Assembly (NCBI GenBank): GCA_026705445.1
Contig: JAPPAR010000029.1
Coordinates: 1-38,437, forward strand
Length of the DNA: 38,437 nucleotides
Reading direction: 5' to 3'
Source of the DNA: Candidatus Dadabacteria bacterium
Lineage (GTDB): Bacteria; Desulfobacterota_D; UBA1144; Nemesobacterales; Nemesobacteraceae
Positions 31,090 to 38,353 of the stretch are shown here, piece by piece. Positions within the stretch are counted from its first letter, which is position 1. Each line of letters begins with the position of its first letter. The position numbers were made by a program, and so were the translations under genes. A model generated the notes under the pieces. The model ran no database searches, was not told where the DNA came from, and saw only the letters and a list, made by a program, of their open reading frames with translations.

Positions 31090-31195
31090 TTTCCAGTCAA
31101 GTAAAAACTTGTTGCACAACACGCTGATATGCAAGACTTTTTCCGAATTTATCCCTGAAAAAACATCTCCAGGTGATTTTCCAGTCAAGTAAAAA
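31087..31195 (+). repeat. 109-bp direct repeat, copy 2
   Basis: This copy has the same length and order as copy 1 at 29258-29366, with five substitutions. The 20-mer ATTTTCCAGTCAAGTAAAAA is at 31088-31107 and 31176-31195. The central dyad is changed by one base to TGTTGCACAACA (31110-31121). It lies 234 bp upstream of the AlbA_2 start codon. Confidence 0.93.
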
Positions 31196-31210
31196 CCTCC
31201 GGGGTTTCCT

Positions 31211-31249
31211 CTGAGGAGAGGGAAGGACTTTTGTCTGGGCGCTTTTTTG
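31211..31249 (+). repeat. Degenerate second copy of the DCC gene 3' end
   Basis: This 39-bp stretch matches 29094-29133 and reads SSEEREGLLSG in the frame corresponding to PSPEERERFLP of the DCC protein, but without a stop at that place. It lies 15 bp after repeat copy 2, and is the right-hand partner of an att-like direct repeat or the relic of a second DCC gene. Confidence 0.55.
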
Positions 31250-31300
31250 ATAAATTCCCTCGTGTATGTATATTGAAGCGCAGGAGAATTTTCATTCGAG

Positions 31301-31933
31301 ATGCCTTCACTTGAAGAACTCGTCTTAGCCGACGAGACAGCCAGCAAGATAGAGCGAGCGAGCGAGACCGCCAGAGAAGAATGGGAGAAGATAAGGGTCT
31401 CCCTAGCTCTTTGCGGGGATACGGGGGATTACTGCGGGGATGATTTCATGCTCGGAACAATTTCCGGGGAAACGATAACGCGCGAGCCGCTTGGGAGTCC
31501 GACTAAGTCCGTTTCGGTTTACTCTCCAACCTATTATCCGATGTATCTCGTGAAGAACCTGCGGGAGTTCCGGGAGAAGTTCCCGGAGAAAAACTACCGC
31601 ACAACGGAAGCCCTCTATGTCTATGTAGAGCTTGTGAACGCGGCAGCGCAGCGCCTCGGTCTTGAGGGAACGCTGGCCATGGGGTTTGCCTGCGGCTATG
31701 CGAATGTGAGAACGGGCTGGATCGCGGAGAAGGGACTTCCGGAGCAGAGCGCCGTATTCTCCGAAATGTTTTTTTCAGACAGACCTAAGAACCACGACTG
31801 GGATTTTCACTGGACCTCGGTCAGGCAGAAATTCGCGGAAATCCACGAAAAATTCGTTGCCTGGCAGCGCTCCCCCGCCCTTTACCTGGAGGAGTCGAAA
31901 TCCAAGGCGGTCGTAAAGCCCTTCATAGTCTAG
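31301..31933 (+). CDS. Uncharacterised protein convergent with dnaB
   Basis: I do not recognise this 210-aa protein. It is soluble, with no signal peptide or membrane helix. The N-terminus is a charged helix (EELVLADETASKIERASE), and a central segment is rich in Tyr (VSVYSPTYYPMYLVKNLREFREKF). GLEGTLAMGFACGYANVRTGWIAEKGLPEQSAVF then suggests a compact fold, and the end is WDFHWTSVRQKFAEIHEKFVAWQRSP. Codon use resembles the core genes, so it is likely resident. AGGAG at 31281 is 15 nt from the ATG, rather far. It shares its final CTAG with the dnaB stop codon on the other strand. Confidence 0.65.
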   Translation: MPSLEELVLADETASKIERASETAREEWEKIRVSLALCGDTGDYCGDDFMLGTISGETITREPLGSPTKSVSVYSPTYYPMYLVKNLREFREKFPEKNYRTTEALYVYVELVNAAAQRLGLEGTLAMGFACGYANVRTGWIAEKGLPEQSAVFSEMFFSDRPKNHDWDFHWTSVRQKFAEIHEKFVAWQRSPALYLEESKSKAVVKPFIV

Positions 31934-33285
31934 ACAAATCCCTCTTCGAATTCGTCCGAAGGATTCTCGAAGCTCGGAACCCCGTTTTGCTCAAGAAACA
32001 CGAGCTTCACCGTGCCCGTGGGCCCGTTTCTCTGCTTTCCGATTATGAGTTCCGCCATACCGTCTTTTTCCTCGGGGTTTTTTCTGTATATGTCCTGGCG
32101 GTGAATGAAGAGCACTACGTCCGCGTCCTGTTCTATGGCGCCGCTTTCCCTGAGGTCTGAGAGCTGGGGACGGCGGTCGGTTCTGGCTTCGGTCTGGCGG
32201 CTCAGCTGCGAGATTCCTATTACCGGAACGTCAAGCTCCTTGGCGAGTGCCTTCAGAGCGCCCGAGATCTCCGCTATCTCCCTTTCCCGGGTTTCATTTC
32301 TCGAGCTGCCTCTCATTAGCTGCAGGTAGTCGACCACGATCAGGTCGAGGCGGTTGTCCTTTTTAAGTCGTCTCGCCTTTGCCCTTATCTCAAGCACCGT
32401 GAGTGCCGGGGTGTCGTCTATAAAGATGCTTGCGCTCGCGTACCTCTCGGCTGAATCAAACAGCCTCTCCAGGTCGTCATCCCTTATGTACCCGCTTCGC
32501 ATCGCCGAAAAGCTGACTTTCGAGTTTATTGAAAGAAGCCTCATCATGAGCTGCTCCTTCGTCATCTCAAGCGAGAACATGGCCACTGAGAGGTCTTCGT
32601 TCAATGCGGCGTTGCTTATTATGTTAAGGCAGAGCGATGTTTTTCCCGCCCCCGGGCGCGCGGCGATTATCACGAGATCCGATTTCTGAAGACCCGAGGT
32701 CAGGTGGTCGAGTTTCTCAAAGCCGGTTCTTATGCCGGTTATGAGCTCCTTTTTCTTGTAGAGCTGCTCGATATTGTCTATAGCCACCGGCGCAAGGTCC
32801 CTCGAGTGCCAGAAGCTCGGCTTTATCTTGTTCTGGGCGATGTCGAGGATTGACTGCTCCGCCCTGTCCAGGAACTCGTCAACTTCGATATCGGGCCCGT
32901 ACCCGCGGTGCGCTATGTCGGTCGCGGCGAGCACCAGTTTCCTCAGGACGGACTTGTCTTTTACTATCCTCGCGTAATGAGCGACGTTTCCCGCCGTGGG
33001 AACGGTCGAGACCAGGTAGGTGAGGTAGGAGGCTCCCCCGATTTCTTCTATGATCCCCTTGGAGTTCATCAACTCATAGAGGGTGAGAACGTCGATTGGC
33101 GTGCCATCCCTGTCGAGATCTATCATGGAGTTCATTATCTTGGAGTGGCTTTCGTTATAGAAATCCTCGGCTATGAGAATTTCTAGAACCTGGTTTATCG
33201 AGCTGCTTTCAATGAGTACGGAACCAAGTACCGCGCGCTCCGCCTCTTCGTTGCTCGGAAGGGGTGATTTCGTCAGACTGTCCAT
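31930..33285 (-). CDS. dnaB: Replicative DNA helicase DnaB
   Basis: DnaB is the hexameric 5'-3' helicase at the replication fork. The N-terminal domain begins SNEEAERAVLGSVLI (primase-contacting helical bundle), then a linker and the RecA-like domain from about residue 180. Walker A is ARPGAGKTS (208-216), with SLEMTKEQLMMR, DYLQLMRGS (Walker B), ISQLSRQTEARTDRRPQLSDLRESGAIEQDADVVLFIHR and GKQRNGPTGTV all present. The 451-aa length is typical and no intein is seen. AGGAGA precedes the ATG. dnaB is encoded downstream of the glycerate kinase gene, 40 bp away on the same strand. Confidence 0.97.
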   Translation of the reverse strand: MDSLTKSPLPSNEEAERAVLGSVLIESSSINQVLEILIAEDFYNESHSKIMNSMIDLDRDGTPIDVLTLYELMNSKGIIEEIGGASYLTYLVSTVPTAGNVAHYARIVKDKSVLRKLVLAATDIAHRGYGPDIEVDEFLDRAEQSILDIAQNKIKPSFWHSRDLAPVAIDNIEQLYKKKELITGIRTGFEKLDHLTSGLQKSDLVIIAARPGAGKTSLCLNIISNAALNEDLSVAMFSLEMTKEQLMMRLLSINSKVSFSAMRSGYIRDDDLERLFDSAERYASASIFIDDTPALTVLEIRAKARRLKKDNRLDLIVVDYLQLMRGSSRNETREREIAEISGALKALAKELDVPVIGISQLSRQTEARTDRRPQLSDLRESGAIEQDADVVLFIHRQDIYRKNPEEKDGMAELIIGKQRNGPTGTVKLVFLEQNGVPSFENPSDEFEEGFV

Positions 33286-33325
33286 CGTTCGAGATTATCT
33301 CCTGTTCCGCCTGTCCGATGGTTTT

Positions 33326-34654
33326 TCATTCTCCTATCAGGACCACTCCCACGTCCATGACGTTCGTTCCCGTGCTCCCGGTTTTTATAAGATCGCCCAG
33401 GGTTTCAAAGAAAGAGTACGAATCGTTGTCGGCAAGATGGTCTCTCGCGCTTATGCCCATGGATCTCGCTATCAGGCGTGATTGCCCGTCGCATATCGCC
33501 CCGGCGGCGTCCGTGGGACCGTCTATTCCGTCGGTTCCGGCGAAAAGCCCCACGATCCCGCTGCTCCCTATTATCTCAAAGCAGAAGGAGAGGGCTGTCT
33601 CTGTGTTGCGCCCGCCGCGTCCCCGTCCCGTTACGTTCACGGTTGTCTCTCCCCCGAAAAGTATGCAGGCGGGTTTCTTAACAGGCCTTCCGAACCTTTT
33701 TACATCAAAGGAAATTCCCGCAAGCACCTTGGCCGCTTCCCTTGCCTCTCCGGATATCTGGGAGGAGAGAAAAAGCGTGTTGTACCCCATCTTCTTCGCC
33801 ATCTTCTCCATAGAGATTATCGCCTTGTGATTGTTTCCGACAACAACCGTGGTGGCTCCGCTCTGTTCGTACTGCTCGCGGTCCACCGTGGGAGAACTGT
33901 TTTTTTCCCTTCCTCTCTCAAGATGCACCACCACTCTGGGGGGGATTTTATGCTCAAGCTCAAGCGCCTCTATGACCCGCCACGCGTCCTCGTAGGTCGT
34001 GGTGTCGGGAACCGTGGGTCCCGAAGCTATGAATTCAAGCCGGTCGCCCACGACGTCCGAGAGAATCAGCGTGATGACCCGCGAGGGCAGGGCTTTTTTA
34101 AGAAGTCCTCCTCCTTTTGTCTGCGACATTTTCTTCCTCACGGTGTTGAGGCCGTAGGTGTCGACTCCGCTCAGCATCAGTCTCTGGGTCACCGCTCTTT
34201 TATCCCCTATGGTGAGCCCTTCGCTTGGCATCGCGAGTATCGAGCTTCCGCCTCCCGATATAAGGAAGATCACGAGATCCTTCTCTCCCGATCTTTCGAG
34301 AAGCGAGACTACTTTTTTCGCCGCCTCGACGCTTTTTTCATCCGGCACCGGGTGAGAGGAGAGATGAAAATCCATTTTCTGAAAAGCCTGCTCGGAACGG
34401 ACGTTCGATACCACGATTCCCTCGGTTATCCGCTCGCCGAGAAGCTTCTCAATCGCCGCGGCCATGGAGGACGCGGCCTTTCCGAAGGCCACGACGTACA
34501 CCGACTCGAAATCGGAGAGGTTGAAGCTCTTCCCTCCGACGTTGAGTTGCTTGCCCTTGAGTTTAATATGCTCCAGGACGCATTTTCCCGGGTCGGCTTC
34601 TTTCAGTGCTTGATCAAAAAGCTTCCTTGCGTCCTTTCTAAGTTTCTCGCTCAT
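33326..34654 (-). CDS. Glycerate 2-kinase (GckA/MOFRL type)
   Basis: This type phosphorylates D-glycerate to 2-phosphoglycerate, which fits with the phosphoglycerate mutase elsewhere in the window. The N-terminal DUF4147 domain shows VVAFGKAASSMAAA, SSHPVPDEKSVEAAKKVVSLLE, FLISGGGSSILAMPSEGLT and ILSDVVGDRLEFIASGPTVPD. The C-terminal MOFRL domain shows LFGGETTVNVTGRGRGGRNTETAL and GTDGIDGPTDAAGAI, ending NDSYSFFETLGDLIKTGSTGTNVMDV. The 442-aa length is typical. Its ATG overlaps the nuoE stop (ATGA), so the two are translationally coupled despite unrelated functions. Confidence 0.94.
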   Translation of the reverse strand: MSEKLRKDARKLFDQALKEADPGKCVLEHIKLKGKQLNVGGKSFNLSDFESVYVVAFGKAASSMAAAIEKLLGERITEGIVVSNVRSEQAFQKMDFHLSSHPVPDEKSVEAAKKVVSLLERSGEKDLVIFLISGGGSSILAMPSEGLTIGDKRAVTQRLMLSGVDTYGLNTVRKKMSQTKGGGLLKKALPSRVITLILSDVVGDRLEFIASGPTVPDTTTYEDAWRVIEALELEHKIPPRVVVHLERGREKNSSPTVDREQYEQSGATTVVVGNNHKAIISMEKMAKKMGYNTLFLSSQISGEAREAAKVLAGISFDVKRFGRPVKKPACILFGGETTVNVTGRGRGGRNTETALSFCFEIIGSSGIVGLFAGTDGIDGPTDAAGAICDGQSRLIARSMGISARDHLADNDSYSFFETLGDLIKTGSTGTNVMDVGVVLIGE

Positions 34655-35127
34655 CCCCTTCTCTTAATTTCATCAACTATTCTGTCAACTTCCGATTCGG
34701 TGAGGTTTTCGTAAAGAGTATCGTCCACGAGCATGGCGGGTGCGGTACCGCAGGAGGCGAGACATTCCGCTTCGAGAAAGGTTATTTTTCCGTCGGCCGT
34801 CGTTTCACCGGTTTTTACACCCAGGCGCTTGCAGAGGTGATGCTCCAATCCCTCGGCTCCGCGAAGCGCGCAGGAAAGGGTCCTGCAGAGCCACATAACG
34901 TGAGTCCCCACGGGTTCTGTGAAAAACATGGTGTAAAACGACGCGACGTTCTGAACCGAAGAGGCGGGAATATCAAGCGTCTCGGCGACTTCTTCCATGG
35001 ATTCGGTGGAAAGCCAGCCGAATTCGTTCTGCACTTCCCGCAGGACGGGAATAAGCGCCGAAAGCTTGGTTTCGTGGTCATCCGCTATTTCTTGTATCTT
35101 ATGTATGAGCCTGGGGGGGAAAGGCAC
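34651..35127 (-). CDS. nuoE: NADH-quinone oxidoreductase subunit E (24-kDa thioredoxin-like)
   Basis: NuoE carries the [2Fe-2S] cluster N1a of complex I. Cluster ligands are CRTLSC and CLASCG in the expected thioredoxin-like layout, with LREVQNEFGWLS, VASFYTMFFTEPVG and LEAECLASCGTAPAM. The related gamma subunit of NAD-dependent formate dehydrogenase cannot be fully excluded. The open frame begins with GTG at 35142, but AGGAGG (plus 35134-35139) lies inside that stretch, exactly 6 nt before the GTG at 35127. I therefore start at 35127 (158 aa, beginning PFPPRLIHKI after the initiator). nuoF and nuoG are absent; nuoI is 22 kb away. Confidence 0.88.
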   Translation of the reverse strand: MPFPPRLIHKIQEIADDHETKLSALIPVLREVQNEFGWLSTESMEEVAETLDIPASSVQNVASFYTMFFTEPVGTHVMWLCRTLSCALRGAEGLEHHLCKRLGVKTGETTADGKITFLEAECLASCGTAPAMLVDDTLYENLTESEVDRIVDEIKRRG

Positions 35128-35192
35128 TCCGAACCTCCTCACTACTTAAAGCCGGAAATTAAAAACTAACATGATATACCAATGCGGGCAAC

Positions 35193-35220
35193 TTGATGAC
35201 TGACATTTGATGACTGACAT
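35193..35220 (+). repeat. Tandem 14-bp duplication at an island edge
   Basis: TTGATGACTGACAT is repeated perfectly and head to tail at 35193-35206 and 35207-35220. It lies where the GC-rich core (nuoE) meets the AT-rich helicase block, just past the stop of the NERD-helicase gene, and may mark the junction of an insertion. Confidence 0.85.
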
Positions 35221-36956
35221 TATTTTTCAGACGAGCGAAGGCGAAGCTTTTCAATTGACCTTCTTGCCCGTTCCTCTATTATCAGGACAAGTAAGCTCTT
35301 AGCCCTAGATGTCGATACATAAAAAAGAGACTGCGAATTGTTGCCTTCTACGTCCCTTTTACCACCTAAAACGATTATAACAGGGCTTTCGAGGCCCTTG
35401 AAAGAATACGTGGTGGAAAATTTTATTGCTTTTTTCCTTTTTGTGGCTTGCAAGTTCCGTGAAATATCTGTGAGAGGAAATCCAGATATCTCTTTCACGT
35501 CTTCCAGCAGCCGCTTCGGAGAAAGGACAACTATGTCTTCCAAAGAAATTTGTTGCTGAAGCAGGAATTTGATTTTTTTGTCAAGGAGTGTGATCAAATG
35601 ATCGTATCCCTTCCAGTACTCATATTCTACAGGCAAACCATCTTCTTTTCCTGGCATGAGCGGTGGATTTTCAAATCCAGAAAGAAGATAGGTTTCTTCA
35701 GCGATAGGCCTAGTGTTTCTGCAATTGACAGTTAGGTTGTAATTGAGGTGGTTGTAGTTTTTCAGTATAGAGACTGGGTCCTCTTTTTCATCGTTAAAAG
35801 AATAAATAATCTGTCGGGAAAAATCCCCAAAGATTGCCCAGTGGCCATCAAACAATCCTCCACGTATGCTTAGATTGAAAACGTTCAATATTTCTTCTTT
35901 ACAAAGGTCCTGCGCTTCATCCATAATAAGCAAGTCAAACTGTGGCCCCAGTTCTTCGAGAGCCAGTTCCCCGTAGTGTGGGTATATTTCATCGTATAAC
36001 TCCTGATCATTTTGCGACTCTGATTTGATCTCGAGAAAATCTTTCTTATAACTACTTTTTTCTATCAGGTTTTCTACGACTCCATGGAATGTTCCAGCCA
36101 TAACATTAACATATTCTTTTGTCTGCTCTTGGAGCCATTGGCTTAGCAATTGGTTATAGCAAACAAGAAGCACTTTTTTCCCATCCGAACTTTTGCGCCG
36201 CGCAAACTCTAAAGCAAGCATTGTTTTCCCCGTTCCTGCCGCTCCCTTAAAAAGACAGCGTGGGTTGCCTTCAAGAGAATCTATTATTCTGTATTGCTCC
36301 TCAGTAAGTCTAAGCAACTCATCACTCGCTTCCTTAAGCAGGATGCTCTTTTTAAGCACTCGTTCAAAATCCGGCCTCAGATAGTTTCTGATCTTCTTTG
36401 CTTCTGAAGCAGTAGGTGCAGGTTTATTTAACAACTGCCTGTGGTTTCTTGCGGCTTTTTTTATAAAAGAAGATATAAAACGTTCCCCCGACAGGTCATC
36501 GCAATCAATGACTTCCCAACGTTTAAATTCTGGAGTGAGTTCAGGACATTCTGCGTAGGGGAAAGCAATCATGCGGCCAATAGGACAACGGGATTCACGG
36601 CAACCTTCAAACTTTTTTTCTATTGATTCTTTTAATGCAATTGTTGAGTCTTTAGCTTGCGTAAAGGGATTTTTGATTTTGTGTATTTTATTGTTTGAAT
36701 CAACGCTACTCCATTCGTCATTTTTTCGCTGAATTCCACCGCCTTTAACTTCAAGACAAACAATTCCCTCTTCTGGAATAATAATGACGAAATCTATTTC
36801 GCCATAGGGTTTTCCTACTCCTCTACTTGCCAACTCCATTGAGTGGAGAACAGTCCATCCTTCAGTATTTGGGTCATTTTTTAGTGCAGTAAAAATTTTG
36901 CGTTCAGCTTTTTTGCCCCGGTCTCGGGGACAACGCGCCGGAATCATTTTTGCCAT
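35220..36956 (-). CDS. NERD-domain nuclease fused to SF1 helicase
   Basis: The N-terminal NERD domain carries a restriction-like active site: GEIDFVIIIPEEGIVCLEVKGG (D, then E-x-K; about residues 52-73 from the chosen ATG). An SF1-type helicase core follows: Walker A GAAGTGKTM (about 238-246), DEAQD (about 346-350), FGDFSRQI (motif III), NCRNTRPI (motif IV), TTYSFKGLESPVIIVLG (motif V) and LFYVSTSRAKSLLVL (motif VI). This nuclease-helicase architecture occurs in phage-defence proteins such as the Nhi type. Base composition is distinctly AT-rich. The frame can also start at TTG 36977, overlapping the upstream stop (TTGA), but the ATG at 36956 seems likelier; neither has a good Shine-Dalgarno sequence. 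Confidence 0.82.
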   Translation of the reverse strand: MAKMIPARCPRDRGKKAERKIFTALKNDPNTEGWTVLHSMELASRGVGKPYGEIDFVIIIPEEGIVCLEVKGGGIQRKNDEWSSVDSNNKIHKIKNPFTQAKDSTIALKESIEKKFEGCRESRCPIGRMIAFPYAECPELTPEFKRWEVIDCDDLSGERFISSFIKKAARNHRQLLNKPAPTASEAKKIRNYLRPDFERVLKKSILLKEASDELLRLTEEQYRIIDSLEGNPRCLFKGAAGTGKTMLALEFARRKSSDGKKVLLVCYNQLLSQWLQEQTKEYVNVMAGTFHGVVENLIEKSSYKKDFLEIKSESQNDQELYDEIYPHYGELALEELGPQFDLLIMDEAQDLCKEEILNVFNLSIRGGLFDGHWAIFGDFSRQIIYSFNDEKEDPVSILKNYNHLNYNLTVNCRNTRPIAEETYLLSGFENPPLMPGKEDGLPVEYEYWKGYDHLITLLDKKIKFLLQQQISLEDIVVLSPKRLLEDVKEISGFPLTDISRNLQATKRKKAIKFSTTYSFKGLESPVIIVLGGKRDVEGNNSQSLFYVSTSRAKSLLVLIIEERARRSIEKLRLRSSEK

Positions 36957-36973
36957 TTTATTATTCTGTCTAT

Positions 36974-38353
36974 TCAATTAAGGATGGAAACAGCAGTATT
37001 GCCTTCTTTTGAATCAGAAGCTTCCAAATTATCGAACTCACATTCCCACCTGTTTGATTCAACGGTATAAGACGCAAGGCAGTTTGTATCTGTTCCATCA
37101 AATATTTGGACCAGAATTCCATCAGCTTTTCTAGCCCATGTGTTTGATTTTATAGTTTCTATATTGAAGCTCTCAATCGGAAAAGTTTTCCACCAGTATT
37201 TTTCATCACCCTTCCACTTGTAATAGGATTCTTTTAATTCTTTCTTAATATTGTAAGTAGGCTCTGATCCTCTTTCTTTCATGTTGCTGATCTTGACCAA
37301 GTACTTATCTGATGCTTCTCCGTCCGTTAAGGGTGGGATTCTGTCCCACCTGATAGAATAAGGCACATGTCTAGAAGAGATTAATTCTTCAAAAAATGGG
37401 GATATTTCAGTTGCACGTGTAATAATAATCAGTTGATCAACGGCACGTGTCATCGCAACATAAAAGAGTCTCCGTTCCGCTAATATTATACTCTCAAGGT
37501 CCTCTCCGAATACTTTTGTAAATATCCAATCCGGATGTATTAAAGGGTAGTGGTTTTCTATTGCGTCAAGTATGATGACAGTCTTTCTTTCAAGTCCCTT
37601 ATACTTATGGACAGTTGATACCGAGATTCTTTCCCTAAGCTCCTCCGGAAGATAAGAACGGATAAGTTTTTCAAAATTCTCAATACCTATACCCCTGACC
37701 GTTTCATCACCTGTTTCTTCCTCATTTTTTCCCTTGTGTTCTGCAACATGATTTATCCTTGAAAGTAACACAATATCTTGATTTCCTTTCAGGAATTGTT
37801 GAGCTAATCGTAGAACTGCTGGAGTAATAAAATCATTGTGGAAATCTTCCACTGGGGATCGCTCAAAATTATCCAAGTACGCAACAGCTAATATTCCGGC
37901 AGTGGTTTTATTGGATGTGGCGGGCTTTCCCAAGTCGGACATTAGTATATTGCCCGCTTTCACTATGGACCGTTGCGACCGATAATTGGTTGTCATGTGG
38001 AGACGTTTTGCATTACCGAAATGTCTGTCGAAATTTTTAAAGAAAATTAAATCAGAACCGGCGAACCCATTAATTGCCTGCCAGTCATCCCCAACACAGA
38101 ACAGTTCTATTTTCTGGTTTAGTTTCCTTATTGCTGAAACAAGCTTGTAGAACAACTCGGAAAAATCTTGGAACTCATCAATGAACATGTACTTGATAGT
38201 CCTGAGATCACACTTTGAATCTCTCCTTGTAAACTCTGCGTGTCCTGTGTTGATCTTGTTCACCGCGCGCTGCATTAATCCGTTAAAGTCTTCTTCGTTT
38301 GTGGTGGATAACCGCTCTAAATAATCCAGATAAACACACTGCATAATTTGCAA
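36974..38353 (-). CDS. UvrD/Rep-type helicase lacking N-terminal motifs (truncated or interrupted)
   Basis: The 459-aa frame contains SF1A motifs II to VI: FIDEFQDFSEL (II), FCVGDDWQAINGFAGSD (III), NYRSQRSIV (IV), VSTVHKYKGLERKTVIILD (V) and LFYVAMTRAVDQLIIIT (VI). Walker A (motif I) and motif Ia are missing. The nominal start is TTG at 38353, but reading further upstream gives EIRAKSSLIEKQFLQI, which looks like coding sequence, up to an in-frame TGA at 38393. Before the TGA the same frame is open to the window edge. A nonsense or frameshift mutation in a longer helicase, or an unusual gene split, is likely. It is AT-rich and abuts the NERD-helicase gene, forming a two-gene unit. Confidence 0.7.
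   Translation of the reverse strand: MQIMQCVYLDYLERLSTTNEEDFNGLMQRAVNKINTGHAEFTRRDSKCDLRTIKYMFIDEFQDFSELFYKLVSAIRKLNQKIELFCVGDDWQAINGFAGSDLIFFKNFDRHFGNAKRLHMTTNYRSQRSIVKAGNILMSDLGKPATSNKTTAGILAVAYLDNFERSPVEDFHNDFITPAVLRLAQQFLKGNQDIVLLSRINHVAEHKGKNEEETGDETVRGIGIENFEKLIRSYLPEELRERISVSTVHKYKGLERKTVIILDAIENHYPLIHPDWIFTKVFGEDLESIILAERRLFYVAMTRAVDQLIIITRATEISPFFEELISSRHVPYSIRWDRIPPLTDGEASDKYLVKISNMKERGSEPTYNIKKELKESYYKWKGDEKYWWKTFPIESFNIETIKSNTWARKADGILVQIFDGTDTNCLASYTVESNRWECEFDNLEASDSKEGNTAVSILN

Larger units (their letters stand above)
30854..31300. other. 447-bp intergenic region upstream of the AlbA_2 gene
   Basis: The region holds a small possible ORF on the minus strand (30952-31089), the second 109-bp repeat (31087-31195) and the degenerate second copy of the DCC 3' end (31211-31249). 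The remaining sequence is AT-rich, with nothing else recognisable. Confidence 0.7.

Noticed and set aside
29258-31195. 109-bp repeats as insertion-sequence ends
   Set aside because: They are direct, not inverted, and no transposase lies between them; the single gene inside is an AlbA_2/GHKL ATPase.
33482-34714. 410-codon plus-strand ORF opposite glycerate kinase
   Set aside because: Antisense shadow of a full MOFRL glycerate kinase.
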